Source: Muricauda sp. SCSIO 65647
GTDB taxonomy: Bacteria > Bacteroidota > Bacteroidia > Flavobacteriales > Flavobacteriaceae
Length of the DNA stretch: 64,000 nucleotides
Direction: 5' to 3'
NCBI RefSeq assembly: GCF_021534965.1
Contig: NZ_CP091037.1
Span: 908,501-972,500 of the forward strand
Shown: positions 8,923-16,952 of the stretch, piece after piece
Layout of the letters: every line of letters begins with the position of its first letter
Numbering within the stretch: position 1 is the first letter of the stretch
The notes under the pieces: generated by a model
Seen by the model: only the letters and a program-made list of their open reading frames with translations
Told to the model about the DNA's origin: nothing
Database searches by the model: none
Made by a program: the position numbers and the translations under genes

Positions 8923-9618
8923 TTATTGACAGGTTTTTAATTTCTGCACGGTTTTAAGTATCCCGTCCTCCTGGAGATGTTTAAGCTCAATTTCGCTGTC
9001 CGAAATGGAAACAATTTGGAATATATTCTTTCTTTCGGTTTGTCCAATTGAAAAAACCAAAAAAGCATTACCCATATATTTGTCCACAATCCAAAACCCA
9101 AAGTCCTCCCGGTTATGATTCCACAGATTGTTTCTTCTATGGGGGAGTTCTAAAAACTTATCCCGATAAAATTGTTCTAAGGTGAAATCCAATTTATAAC
9201 CTTGAACCGAGTCTATGCACTTTTGTCCTAAGAATTGAGTTATTTCTTCTTTTGTCAATCCTGTTTTGTGACTTAAATCAAGCTTCCTGAATACATGCAT
9301 TACATTTTCTCCCATGTCGATTTCCACAGAATCTTGATTCAAAGTAGAAAATGTCAATTCAAATTCATCATGGTACAGAGCTTTTAAAATTTGATTGTCA
9401 TAATCGATTTGAACCTTGGCGGTCGAATCCGCACCTAACATCCCCAATCGGTGATTATCAAAATCGATGAAAAAACCTTCAGTACCACTGGTTATTCCAT
9501 GGATTGAATCGTGAATAAACTCTCTAGGGTTATAATCAAGCCAAACCCCTTCTAGCTTTTGGGCTTCACAGCTTATAAGCCCAATTAGGAATAACATGAT
9601 TAGATTATATTTTCTCAA
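8923..9618 (-). CDS. Lipoprotein of unknown function, 231 residues
   Basis: Starts at TTG (9618-9616), reading MRKYNLIMLFLIGLISC; GLISC is a clear lipobox, so the mature protein is lipid-anchored from Cys17. The TTG start is preferred because it gives a complete signal peptide; the next ATG (MLFLIGLISC) would leave only a stub. The rest is beta-rich with no motif I recognise. Motif copy 4 lies 10-30 bases upstream of the start and copy 3 lies downstream, so it belongs to the small-gene run. Confidence 0.78.
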   Translation of the reverse strand: MRKYNLIMLFLIGLISCEAQKLEGVWLDYNPREFIHDSIHGITSGTEGFFIDFDNHRLGMLGADSTAKVQIDYDNQILKALYHDEFELTFSTLNQDSVEIDMGENVMHVFRKLDLSHKTGLTKEEITQFLGQKCIDSVQGYKLDFTLEQFYRDKFLELPHRRNNLWNHNREDFGFWIVDKYMGNAFLVFSIGQTERKNIFQIVSISDSEIELKHLQEDGILKTVQKLKTCQ

Positions 9619-9627
9619 GCTTTGAAT

Positions 9628-9645
9628 CCTTTATTTGAACTTTAC
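9628..9645 (-). repeat. Junction motif copy 4
   Basis: Minus strand GTAAAGTTCAAATAAAGG, with AAAGGATT in place of AAACGATG. It can also be read in frame as the tail of a decayed gene (see 9628-9731). Confidence 0.75.
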
Positions 9646-9731
9646 TTTTCCATTCCAGCCTTTCAAAGACATTTTGTTTCGATTGCTGTTTTGGCCTCTT
9701 CCTTTCCTAATTTCAAGGCTCGCTTATCCCA
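9628..9731 (-). pseudogene. Remnant of a gene tail, frameshifted
   Basis: The gap between the endonuclease-like gene and motif copy 4 still reads like protein on the minus strand: KRALKLGKEEAKTAIETKC in one frame. It then breaks at a TGA, and in the next frame reads FERLEWKSKVQIKDS through the junction motif itself. There is no start codon or upstream domain. I read it as the last 35-40 codons of a lost gene with a one-base shift. The parent family is not identified. Confidence 0.45.
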
Positions 9732-9758
9732 TCAGTCATGCCAAAATCGTTATATAAT

Positions 9759-10550
9759 TCAATCTAACAATTGCAATACGCTTAACACTACACAATGGTC
9801 TGTTGCTTTTTCGTTACATAGTACTTTGGTTTCCAACACACACCATTTGTTTGCCGGCCTAAAAAGCACGTAATCTATTTTTGCCCTTGGGTCGCTTGCC
9901 GGTGCCGTAGGGGTATTTTCTGCATCTGATCGTTGCCATTGCTTAAACAGAATCCCCATGGTTTCACTATCTGGTCTGGCATTGAGGTCTCCGGCCAAAA
10001 TTGTAGGTATGTCGTTTGTTGCAAACAATTCATTGAGTTGTTTTGCTTGATTGATCCTATCGGTCTCATCTCTGGTATGATCTAAATGTGTACCTATAAA
10101 ACGAATAGGGTCTCCGCTTTTTAACTGCACATTTACTTCCAATGCAGCACGGGGTTCTTTGCCTTCCCCAGCTGCCAAAGCATGGTTTTTGGTATGTAAA
10201 AATGAATATTTGGAAAGCACGCCCTCACCATATTCACCCCCGTTGTAAGGCATCGCTTTTCCGAATAGCGGCGCCATTTTTGTGCGCTGGCCCAATTCGG
10301 TGGCCAAATCGTAACCCAAGGCCCTTTTGGTCTTAAAATCCACTTCTTGCAAGGCTACCAGATCAGGGGCTTCATTATTGATGATGGATGCCAATAGATC
10401 CAAATCGAATTTTTTATCGGCGCCAACGGTCTCTCCATGGTAAATATTAAAGCTGAGTACACGAACGATGCGCGTTGAATCTACTTTTGTTTGTGCGTTT
10501 GTGTGAAACACACCGCATAGGAGTAACAATAAAAGCTTTTTCATCTTCAT
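9759..10550 (-). CDS. Secreted endonuclease/exonuclease/phosphatase-family hydrolase
   Basis: Metal-dependent phosphodiesterase/phosphatase of the DNase I-like (EEP) fold, 263 residues, exported by a signal peptide (MKMKKLLLLLLCGVFHTNAQ). Active-site blocks are all present: VLSFNIYHGE, LVALQEVDFK (metal-binding Glu), GTHLDHTRDE, ILAGDLNARPDSE, AKIDYVLFRP and KATDHCVVLS (catalytic His). Its ATG follows the stop of the next upstream gene with no gap (TAAATG), so the two are coupled. Substrate unknown; the family includes nucleases, sphingomyelinases and inositol-phosphate phosphatases. Confidence 0.9.
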   Translation of the reverse strand: MKMKKLLLLLLCGVFHTNAQTKVDSTRIVRVLSFNIYHGETVGADKKFDLDLLASIINNEAPDLVALQEVDFKTKRALGYDLATELGQRTKMAPLFGKAMPYNGGEYGEGVLSKYSFLHTKNHALAAGEGKEPRAALEVNVQLKSGDPIRFIGTHLDHTRDETDRINQAKQLNELFATNDIPTILAGDLNARPDSETMGILFKQWQRSDAENTPTAPASDPRAKIDYVLFRPANKWCVLETKVLCNEKATDHCVVLSVLQLLD

Positions 10551-12134
10551 TTATTTCAATTGTACGGTCGTTGTTACCGCTGGATGGTCACTGGGCCATG
10601 CCCCCTTATGCCCATTGTGCATATGCGATGACAATGCTTTGAGGTTTTTCCCCTTATAATAGATATAATCGATTCTATAGGTCAACCTTTCTGGTGTCAT
10701 GGTCGGTTCTTCATAGGTAAGGTCGGGGTTTATTTCCCTAAAGGAATCACTAAAACCCGCTTCGTGCATTACCTTGCTTACGGGCCATTCGACCACAAGG
10801 CCATGGTGCCATTGTTTTGTGGTAGCCACCCAGTCTTCATGGGAAGGTGAGTTAAAGTCGCCCCCAATAATGAACGGAATCGTATCCGTATTTTGGATCC
10901 TGGCATCCAGCTGGCGAACGATTTCCTTTATTTCTTTGTGTCTTGTCTCGCCCTCACCTGCTATCAGTTTTTCGGCAGTGGCATCAGGTTTCTCGCTATC
11001 GCTTCGCCATGCAGGCAGGTAATGGATCCATAAGCTCGCCAGATTTATTTTTTGTGTTTCGCTTAATTGAATTTGGGTCACACCACATCGAAAAGCATCA
11101 TAAATCGGTGCCGTTTCTAAAATGGGATATTTGCTCATGACCGAAATATTGGTGCTTGCCAAGTAAAAATAGTAGCCCAATGCATCGGCTATCAATGCTC
11201 CCGACCCATAGGTTTCTTGCATCATGACGATATCGGTCTTGGTGTCTTTTATGAAGTCGATGACTTGCTTTGGGCCGATTTCCCTGCCATGTCTGCGCCC
11301 GCCATGCCAAATATTCCAGGCCATTAGGTTCAATTCTTCTACCCTATCGGAAGTCGGTCGCGGCAATGTTGCGGCAGGAACCAGCGCTTCGTATTTTTTG
11401 GCAATGGTAGTTGCATGCAAAACCCCGCTATGAATCTTAAATTCGTCCAAAGCACCCTGAAATGATGGCGACTCCATATCGGCCAGGGCATCATTGGCCA
11501 ATACCGTGGGCAGTTCGCTGTTCAGACTGCCGATCCCTTTAATGTTGTAAATGGCCACATTGACCCCATCAAAGTACATACGGGCCTCATTTTTTACCCT
11601 ATCGACGGTAAACACTATAAAATGCCATTGATTGTCATTGATTTGTTGTCGCGGTGATGTGGGACGATAATCCAATCGGTGTTCACCATCGCCAATGTTC
11701 CATGCCCAACTTCCATCAGGTTGACAGGTTAGGGCCCATCCCTTATTTTTTCCACTGGTTCTGCTATGGCCAAAAGAATGATTGGTGGTATAATCTTTAA
11801 TATCGCCCGAATTCCAGTCTTTGTTGGCAGCGATTACTTGATATTCGTTGTTTTCGGCTTTTGTTTGCACCCAGACCTCAACCGAAAAATTTTGGTTTTC
11901 CCATAGGGGGGCCAGTTGGTCATCGGAACCGATTTTCAGATGGCTTTTCAAAAAATAGTTCGCCTTGCCCGAAATGCCCTGCTGAATAGAGTCTTTTCCA
12001 TTTACACGATATAAATTTGATTGCCCAGTATCATCTATGGTTACGGAAACCACTACCTCGGTTTTCGGTGGGTCTTGAAAGGCGTATCCGTAAGCGGCAC
12101 AAAAGCCCAATATGATAATGAAAAGCAGTCTCAT
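10551..12134 (-). CDS. Secreted LamG-like plus endonuclease/exonuclease/phosphatase protein
   Basis: 527 residues with signal peptide MRLLFIIILGFCAAYGYAFQ. Residues about 50-255 form a LamG/concanavalin-like jelly roll (FSVEVWVQTK, WHFIVFTVDRVKNEARMYFD, GALDEFKIHSGVL), usually a carbohydrate- or lipid-binding module. Residues about 265-527 are a second EEP hydrolase domain with LNLMAWNIWHGG, IVMMQETYGS, IIGGDFNSPSHEDW, YRIDYIYYKG and WPSDHPAV. It lies between the metallophosphoesterase gene and the single-domain EEP gene, so three phosphoesterases are made together. A role in cleaving extracellular phosphodiesters is inferred. Confidence 0.9.
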   Translation of the reverse strand: MRLLFIIILGFCAAYGYAFQDPPKTEVVVSVTIDDTGQSNLYRVNGKDSIQQGISGKANYFLKSHLKIGSDDQLAPLWENQNFSVEVWVQTKAENNEYQVIAANKDWNSGDIKDYTTNHSFGHSRTSGKNKGWALTCQPDGSWAWNIGDGEHRLDYRPTSPRQQINDNQWHFIVFTVDRVKNEARMYFDGVNVAIYNIKGIGSLNSELPTVLANDALADMESPSFQGALDEFKIHSGVLHATTIAKKYEALVPAATLPRPTSDRVEELNLMAWNIWHGGRRHGREIGPKQVIDFIKDTKTDIVMMQETYGSGALIADALGYYFYLASTNISVMSKYPILETAPIYDAFRCGVTQIQLSETQKINLASLWIHYLPAWRSDSEKPDATAEKLIAGEGETRHKEIKEIVRQLDARIQNTDTIPFIIGGDFNSPSHEDWVATTKQWHHGLVVEWPVSKVMHEAGFSDSFREINPDLTYEEPTMTPERLTYRIDYIYYKGKNLKALSSHMHNGHKGAWPSDHPAVTTTVQLK

Positions 12135-12209
12135 GGCCTTTTATTGTCCATTTTTCCTAGTTTACGCGGTGAAGCTTTACTGCTAAATACTTTTTACAAA
12201 GCCCCATGA

Positions 12210-13184
12210 TCATATTGAAACCTTTACGTTTTGTTCCGTGATGGTACTATGCATGGTATGGGCATGTGGAATCTTCAATTCATGAGGAGTGGGCGGAATG
12301 AACTGTGTTTCCCTACCTTCTAAGTGCAATGTGCTTTTTTCCATATCTAAAGTTAGAAGGGTATACAGCGGATTGCGGTACGGACAGGTTTTGCTGAGAT
12401 TGGGGTACGCAGCTTCTATGTGGGGTGCGAAACGGTGGTATTGGTATTTGTCCCCGACCCATTTATAAGACATGCTGTTAATCTGTATGTACGGAATATC
12501 ATTAATGGTCTTTACATAATCGGTATGGTGATGCCCACTGAAACAGGCGATGACCTTCGATTGTTTCGTTGAAATTTTGGCTTCTTCGAAAATGGCCCTG
12601 ATTTCTGCTCCATTAGCGACGCCCCCTTCAGCCTCCATACTCTGATGACAAAATACAATGGTCGGTTTTCTTGTGTTTTCCAAATCGCTTTTCAGCCATT
12701 CTTTTTGTTCGTCACCAATATAGCGATCATAGCCCGACCAAGGTTTTGGGTTTTTATCGTTACCGTCCAAAACAATAAAGTGCAGCCCGCCATGATCAAA
12801 GGTATAGTAGCGTTTTCCCATTTGCCACCACGTCATCGTCTGCTCTCGTGTAAAGCCCAGATCGAGCATGTCGTGATTGCCCAATACATGATATTTAGAG
12901 CCTTCAAATTCGTTCCAAACATCCAAAAATGGTTGGTTGCGTTTTCGTGGCAGGGCAAAATCACCCAATTGAATGATGAAATTCGGCTGGCGTTTCTTCA
13001 TATCTTCCATAAAAAACCGCAGCCTTTCCACACCATCATGAATGATGTCTTGATGCACATCGGCCACGATGCCGATTCGTAACGGTTTTTTGTCAAAGAT
13101 GCCCTCAAACGCCTTTAAGGGTATTGGCATTGCGGCCATTGCCCCCACTGCCAATGATTTTTTGACAAAGTTTCTTCGTTCCAT
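12210..13184 (-). CDS. Tat-exported calcineurin-like metallophosphoesterase
   Basis: 324 residues. The start MERRNFVKKSLAVGAMAAM carries a twin-arginine type signal, fitting a cofactor-loaded periplasmic enzyme. The five calcineurin blocks are present: GIVADVHQD, IIQLGDFA, HVLGNHDM, TIVFCHQSMEAEG and ACFSGHHHTDY. This gives the full two-metal site. It is first in a leftward set with the LamG-EEP and EEP genes (75 bases to the next gene). Relatives act on phosphomonoesters or phosphodiesters; the substrate here is not known. Confidence 0.9.
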   Translation of the reverse strand: MERRNFVKKSLAVGAMAAMPIPLKAFEGIFDKKPLRIGIVADVHQDIIHDGVERLRFFMEDMKKRQPNFIIQLGDFALPRKRNQPFLDVWNEFEGSKYHVLGNHDMLDLGFTREQTMTWWQMGKRYYTFDHGGLHFIVLDGNDKNPKPWSGYDRYIGDEQKEWLKSDLENTRKPTIVFCHQSMEAEGGVANGAEIRAIFEEAKISTKQSKVIACFSGHHHTDYVKTINDIPYIQINSMSYKWVGDKYQYHRFAPHIEAAYPNLSKTCPYRNPLYTLLTLDMEKSTLHLEGRETQFIPPTPHELKIPHAHTMHSTITEQNVKVSI

Positions 13185-13295
13185 TATTTTCGACGTTTTA
13201 ACGGTGTCTAAACCTACCCATGGTTTGATGGATAACTTCTTTCTCTTTTACCAGCAATTTATTCAATTTTGTCGTATTCAGAACGTAAACCTGTT

Positions 13296-14072
13296 TTACT
13301 CTTCACCATGCCTTACCTCGTTAAATGGTAAATTTTTATTCTTCCTGAAATCAAAGCTGCCATAGAAGAACAGGCGCATGGTATGGTTGAGATTGTAAAC
13401 ATTGCCCGCAGCGAGTTGCTGATAGACCATCATATATCCGCAGTCCACTTTCCAATGCTTACTCAATTTGTGCTTTATGCCAACAGTTAATCTGTTCTGG
13501 TTAAAGGTGTTGAAGATTACATCTTTACCAAAATTTAGGTGTGTTTCATTAGCTAATATAAATTCTGTGGGCCCACCCTGTTTAAAAGGAAATCCGGCAC
13601 TGACCAGAAATCGAATACGGTTGACAAAAGAATCGTCTCTTAATGATTGGCCGTCCTGCACATTATTGAAAAAGCGTTGCTCCAATCTAATTCTGAACAA
13701 AGCGTTCATCTTTTCATAACGTCTAGATATACTTAACTGCTGGTAAATTCTATTCTCGTTTTGAAAACTGTCCCAATCACCGGTCGGGGTCAACCAAAGG
13801 TGCGCATAACCTACCGCTAACCGAAGGTTGGCATTTAAATAATACTGCCCGCCTACACGAAGGAAATAGAAATTGGGATCCGCCAAAAAATTGTTTCTGC
13901 GAACATGGATATCATTCAATAGGGCCCAACGATCGGCAATTCTGAATACATTGTTTGTTGAAATCCAAAATTGAGCATTCTCATTTACAACTTTTTCAGG
14001 TAGCTCTTGACCGTAAGATGAGTGACTTACCAAAAACAGCACTAAGATTGCCCCAATAATGATAGATTTCAA
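13296..14072 (-). CDS. DUF2490 outer-membrane-type beta-barrel protein
   Basis: 258 residues with a signal peptide ending SSYGQ and regularly alternating amphipathic strands rich in aromatic residues (YFLRVGGQYYLNANLRLAVG, RLFFYGSFDFRKN), typical of the DUF2490 family of small outer-membrane barrels. The first codon is TTG (14072-14070); no ATG lies near enough to keep the signal peptide, so TTG is chosen. It stands just upstream of the phosphoesterase genes in the same direction, 111 bases away, and may share their transcript. Function unknown. Confidence 0.83.
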   Translation of the reverse strand: MKSIIIGAILVLFLVSHSSYGQELPEKVVNENAQFWISTNNVFRIADRWALLNDIHVRRNNFLADPNFYFLRVGGQYYLNANLRLAVGYAHLWLTPTGDWDSFQNENRIYQQLSISRRYEKMNALFRIRLEQRFFNNVQDGQSLRDDSFVNRIRFLVSAGFPFKQGGPTEFILANETHLNFGKDVIFNTFNQNRLTVGIKHKLSKHWKVDCGYMMVYQQLAAGNVYNLNHTMRLFFYGSFDFRKNKNLPFNEVRHGEE

Positions 14073-14539
14073 CTGACTTAATTTAGAGAATAAAATTCAG
14101 TGGTGTTCGATAAAACTTTTTATAATCTAACATGAATGTCGGCAACGTTCTTATCGTTACTTATCGCTTTTCCTTCAATGGTCGGGAATACGAAGAAGTC
14201 GCCATAAACACTACCCGAAAGACTATGAATATGCGAAGATACTTTAAAAGCACAAACCTTAAATTATCTGGTCAAGACAAATCATAAGGACTTGAAAGTA
14301 TGCAAATAAAAATGGAATTTTTTGAGGGATTGTCAAGATTTTGCTTTTGCCGACCCTAGTTGTTCAAATAATCATTTTATTGAACTTTTCTCAAGATACT
14401 AAAATCCGAATGATGAAATGTTTTAAAATAGGAAGGCCGCGCCTTTATCTATGGCTAAAAAATATTCCAAACTACTTACGTTATGACTATTATGTAAGGT
14501 TTTCGCTATAAAGGAATGTGATCTATTGGGTAATTACAT
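14073..14539. other. Intergenic, no gene seen
   Basis: 467 bases without a convincing open frame on either strand. The composition is AT-rich and there is no obvious repeat or terminator. It probably holds the promoter of the DUF2490 gene and the 3' end of the ppk2 transcript. Confidence 0.4.
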
Positions 14540-15340
14540 TCAGTACTTTTCAGGCACGAAAGTTTGATATGTAATCGGAGGGCGAACATAACCTTCATGT
14601 TCAGGCAAAGCAGGCAGCTCTACCGGCGGATATTCTGTTTTTTCGTAGGGAATCTGACTAAGGACATGACTGATACAATTTAGCCGTGCCTTCTTCTTAT
14701 TGTCCGCATTCACTACATACCAGGGTACCTGTTTGGTATCTGTATGGGCAAACATGTCATCTTTAGCTTTGGAGTATTCCAACCATTTAGAGCGTGACTT
14801 CAAATCCATTGGACTAAATTTCCATCGCTTCAGGGGATCATTTATCCGGCTCTTAAAACGTTTTTCCTGCTCTTCGTCACTTACAGAAAACCAGTATTTC
14901 AGAAGTATAATACCCGATCTGACGAGCATACGCTCAAATTCAGGACAGGAACGTAAAAACTCGTGATACTCATCTTCAGAACAAAAACCCATTACTTTTT
15001 CTACACCCGCTCTGTTATACCAACTTCTATCAAATAGCACAATCTCCCCCGCAGCGGGTAAATGTGCCACATACCTCTGAAAATACCATTGAGTCTTCTC
15101 TTTTTCCGTAGGCACGCCCAAAGCAACCACCCTGCATACACGAGGGTTCAATGGTTCGGTAAATCTCTTGATTGTACCTCCTTTGCCAGAAGCATCTCTG
15201 CCTTCAAAGATAATTACCACCTTCAAACCTTGAGATTTTACCCATTCTTGAAGGTGAACTAGCTCTTTAAATAAACCATTGAGAGCCAACTCGTAGCTAT
15301 CTTTTTCACCATTGCTAGATTTATTATTCACTTCTCCCAT
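14540..15340 (-). CDS. ppk2: Polyphosphate kinase 2 family protein
   Basis: Cytoplasmic kinase that transfers phosphate between polyphosphate and nucleotides. 266 residues from the ATG at 15340 (MGEVNNKSSNGEKDSYELAL), the usual length of a one-domain PPK2. Walker A is EGRDASGKGG at residues 47-55. The lid and Walker B region reads EIVLFDRSWYNRAGVEKVMG, and the C-terminal block has KRWKFSPMDLKSRSKW. The same frame runs 66 codons further upstream but encodes Cys-rich, unlikely sequence that overlaps the next gene, so the longer start is rejected. Whether it makes GTP/ATP or polyphosphate cannot be decided here. Confidence 0.92.
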   Translation of the reverse strand: MGEVNNKSSNGEKDSYELALNGLFKELVHLQEWVKSQGLKVVIIFEGRDASGKGGTIKRFTEPLNPRVCRVVALGVPTEKEKTQWYFQRYVAHLPAAGEIVLFDRSWYNRAGVEKVMGFCSEDEYHEFLRSCPEFERMLVRSGIILLKYWFSVSDEEQEKRFKSRINDPLKRWKFSPMDLKSRSKWLEYSKAKDDMFAHTDTKQVPWYVVNADNKKKARLNCISHVLSQIPYEKTEYPPVELPALPEHEGYVRPPITYQTFVPEKY

Positions 15341-15406
15341 ATCCAAATTTAAGCAAAAACAAAGCACATAGCAGCTGCAATTATTTTTTGGATAGCATCT
15401 TACATT

Positions 15407-15478
15407 GGTCAAAGAACACCTCTGTAAGGCGGTATTGCTCTTTGTATAAATCTTCCTTACAGATCCTTTATTTGAACT
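15407..15478. repeat. Imperfect inverted repeat with junction motif copy 5 in one arm
   Basis: Perfect 9-base arms TCTGTAAGG (15421-15429) and CCTTACAGA (15455-15463) around a 25-base loop. The pairing continues outward with an unpaired base and mismatches: TCAAAGAA on one side faces motif copy 5 on the other. The total stem is about 23 bases per arm. It lies between the last small gene of the second run and ppk2. The shape recalls integron attC sites, but the attC core boxes are not convincing. Confidence 0.55.
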
Positions 15479-15480
15479 TA
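15465..15480 (-). repeat. Junction motif copy 5
   Basis: Minus strand TAAGTTCAAATAAAGG. It contains the TAA stop of the 64-residue membrane protein (ending INKFK) and closes the second small-gene run, with AAAGGAT in place of AAACGATG, as in copies 0 and 4. Confidence 0.75.
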
Positions 15481-15662
15481 TTAATTTGTCTTTGAAGAAT
15501 AAGCACGTAAATAATAGTGAGCAAAACGAAAAATCCAATTGCAGGAATCAGAGCATTCAACTCTATTTCACCATCAGTATATAGATATCCCAATTCAGAT
15601 ACTGTTCCACCCAGTAAAAGACTAATTATTGCTCTAACCCACCATTTTCTTATGACAATCAT
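15468..15662 (-). CDS. Small two-pass membrane protein, 64 residues, unknown
   Basis: Two hydrophobic segments (WVRAIISLLLGGTVSELGYL and ALIPAIGFFVLLTIIYVLIL) joined by an acidic loop, with a basic tail LQRQINKFK. No family recognised. Its ATG is that of junction motif copy 6 and its stop lies in copy 5. It directly follows the ParE toxin gene, but there is no sign that it is part of the toxin-antitoxin system. Confidence 0.72.
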   Translation of the reverse strand: MIVIRKWWVRAIISLLLGGTVSELGYLYTDGEIELNALIPAIGFFVLLTIIYVLILQRQINKFK

Positions 15663-15679
15663 CGTTTAATTGAACTTTT
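15660..15679 (-). repeat. Junction motif copy 6
   Basis: Minus strand AAAGTTCAATTAAACGATG, one base off the consensus. It starts directly after the first base of the ParE stop codon and supplies the ATG of the 64-residue gene. Confidence 0.75.
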
Positions 15680-15971
15680 AAAGAAACTTTACCAAATCCC
15701 TTCCCCCGTACAGAACTCTTACTATACGTACATATCCTTTCAATTTACGATAGAAAATTATATGGGAGACATATGGAAAACTGAAAAGGCCTTCCTTAAT
15801 TTCCCTTCTATCCTTTCCAATATCTGGATTCTTGGCAATTGCTTTAAAATGGTCGTTCAGGCCAATCAGGTATTCGATTGCTTGGGAAGCTCCAAAACGG
15901 TATTCACCATATTCGAATATATCCTCAATATCATTGTCTGCTTCTTGCGATAGAACGTAGCCTTTTATCAC
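15678..15971 (-). CDS. parE: ParE/RelE-family toxin of a type II toxin-antitoxin pair
   Basis: 97 residues of the RelE/ParE fold: VLSQEADNDIEDIFEYGEY is the N-terminal helical hairpin and YVRIVRVLYGGRDLVKFL the C-terminal strand, with the Arg residues typical of ParE. ParE toxins inhibit DNA gyrase; RelE relatives cleave mRNA on the ribosome, and the ParD-type partner favours ParE. The start is GTG (15971-15969) and overlaps the antitoxin stop as GTGA, so it is translationally coupled to the antitoxin. It is followed directly by junction motif copy 6. Confidence 0.88.
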   Translation of the reverse strand: MIKGYVLSQEADNDIEDIFEYGEYRFGASQAIEYLIGLNDHFKAIAKNPDIGKDRREIKEGLFSFPYVSHIIFYRKLKGYVRIVRVLYGGRDLVKFL

Positions 15972-16192
15972 CCGTTCTTTTTTGAAGCAATGATCTCATC
16001 CATTGTTCTGGGACTATCGGGGCCGTTCCAACCCTTCTCTATCTCGCTTCTAAGATCCTCAATGACCTTGTCCCTATAAATTCTATGCAGACGTATGGCA
16101 TCACGGATTACCTCACTATTGTTCTGATATTCACCGGTCGCCACTTGTTCGGCAATATATTCTTCCTGTTTTTTTGTGAAACTGATATTCAT
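15968..16192 (-). CDS. parD: ParD-family antitoxin (ribbon-helix-helix)
   Basis: 74 residues. The N-terminal ribbon-helix-helix DNA-binding part is seen in ISFTKKQEEYIAEQVATGEY and NNSEVIRDAIRLH. The C-terminal half (EKGWNGPDSPRTMDEIIASK) would wrap the toxin. It is the first gene of the pair, as usual, and likely represses its own promoter: a near-consensus promoter with a perfect dyad lies 20-60 bases upstream (16213-16252). Confidence 0.9.
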   Translation of the reverse strand: MNISFTKKQEEYIAEQVATGEYQNNSEVIRDAIRLHRIYRDKVIEDLRSEIEKGWNGPDSPRTMDEIIASKKNG

Positions 16193-16212
16193 GACAAACT
16201 TTTTATCTCACT

Positions 16213-16252
16213 CAAAAATACATGATTTGTCCATATTTAGCAAATATGGACA
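16213..16252 (-). promoter_or_regulatory. parDE promoter with overlapping palindromic operator
   Basis: On the minus strand, TTTG (16244-16241) and TATTTTTG (16220-16213) are separated by 20 bases, a near-perfect Bacteroidetes promoter (consensus spacing 19). A perfect dyad with 11-base arms TGTCCATATTT and AAATATGGACA around AGC covers 16228-16252 and overlaps the -33 element. This is the expected place for an autorepression site bound by ParD. Confidence 0.8.
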
Positions 16253-16262
16253 TTAAACGAAT

Positions 16263-16280
16263 CGTTTGTTTGAACTTTTA
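16263..16280 (-). repeat. Junction motif copy 7
   Basis: Minus strand TAAAAGTTCAAACAAACG followed by ATTCG. No start codon follows directly; the parDE promoter is inserted between this copy and the antitoxin gene. AAACGA-T-TCGTTT makes a small palindrome at its 3' side. A further inverted repeat, TTTTCACCT (16331-16339) / AGGTGAAAA (16394-16402), lies in the gap before the next gene. Confidence 0.65.
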
Positions 16281-16433
16281 TCATGTTTTAAAACCCTTGC
16301 TTTCAAAATTCCATAACAGTCTATATCAATTTTTCACCTCTAAAAATTGGAAGCACTTCTCTATCTTATGATTGCCAGCATCCCTGCCTTTCAAGGTGAA
16401 AACTAAGGCTAAACGTTCAGTATTTCACGTCTG

Positions 16434-16853
16434 TTATCGTATCCCGGTGTCTACATCTATATTGAGCAGCAGCGTCTCTCCTGATTTGATTGAAATTATC
16501 GCTGGCAAATTCGTGCCAAACCGATGTTGTTTTTCAAGGTCTACAAGATAGCTGCCTTCGGAAAGTTCAAATCTGTAGGTTCCATCCAAATCAGGTTGAA
16601 TTTGGCCAAGCTTCGTAGATTTATCCGTTGTCCAGACTGCAATGGGCCAGGTCATATAGGTTTCTTCGGTTGGTTGACACGCGGGATCGGGTGGAAAGGT
16701 CTCCACCGGACATAGCGGACCAATGGTAACCTTTCCTGCTAAAAAGCCTTCCTCATCAACCTGTTTTTGTTGATCACAACTGCTAACGCTAACAAATAGG
16801 CAGGTAACGGCCAAAAGGACACAATTTTTATAGGCATGCGCTATACGCTTCAT
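16434..16853 (-). CDS. Lipoprotein of unknown function
   Basis: From the ATG at 16853 the protein reads MKRIAHAYKNCVLLAVTCLF and reaches a lipobox SVSSC, so it is lipid-anchored. The mature part (about 115 residues) contains LDGTYRFELSEGSYLVDLEK, which resembles carboxypeptidase-regulatory or prealbumin-like beta-sandwich domains. The frame stays open to the ATG of junction motif copy 8 at 16955, which would add 34 residues ahead of the signal peptide. I prefer the later start, but the motif pattern of the run argues for the earlier one. Confidence 0.72.
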   Translation of the reverse strand: MKRIAHAYKNCVLLAVTCLFVSVSSCDQQKQVDEEGFLAGKVTIGPLCPVETFPPDPACQPTEETYMTWPIAVWTTDKSTKLGQIQPDLDGTYRFELSEGSYLVDLEKQHRFGTNLPAIISIKSGETLLLNIDVDTGIR

Positions 16854-16952
16854 TACTGATGCCATGGGGTTCCTCATTTTTTGCAAGGCGTTGGGGTTTC
16901 TTATATAAAAATAGCTAAAATTACCTTTTTGATCGCCTCTAGGCGAGAAGGA

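Noticed and set aside
15341-15538. 66-codon N-terminal extension of the polyphosphate kinase
   Set aside because: Cys-rich unlikely sequence overlapping the 64-residue membrane protein and motif copy 5; the normal PPK2 start lies at 15340.
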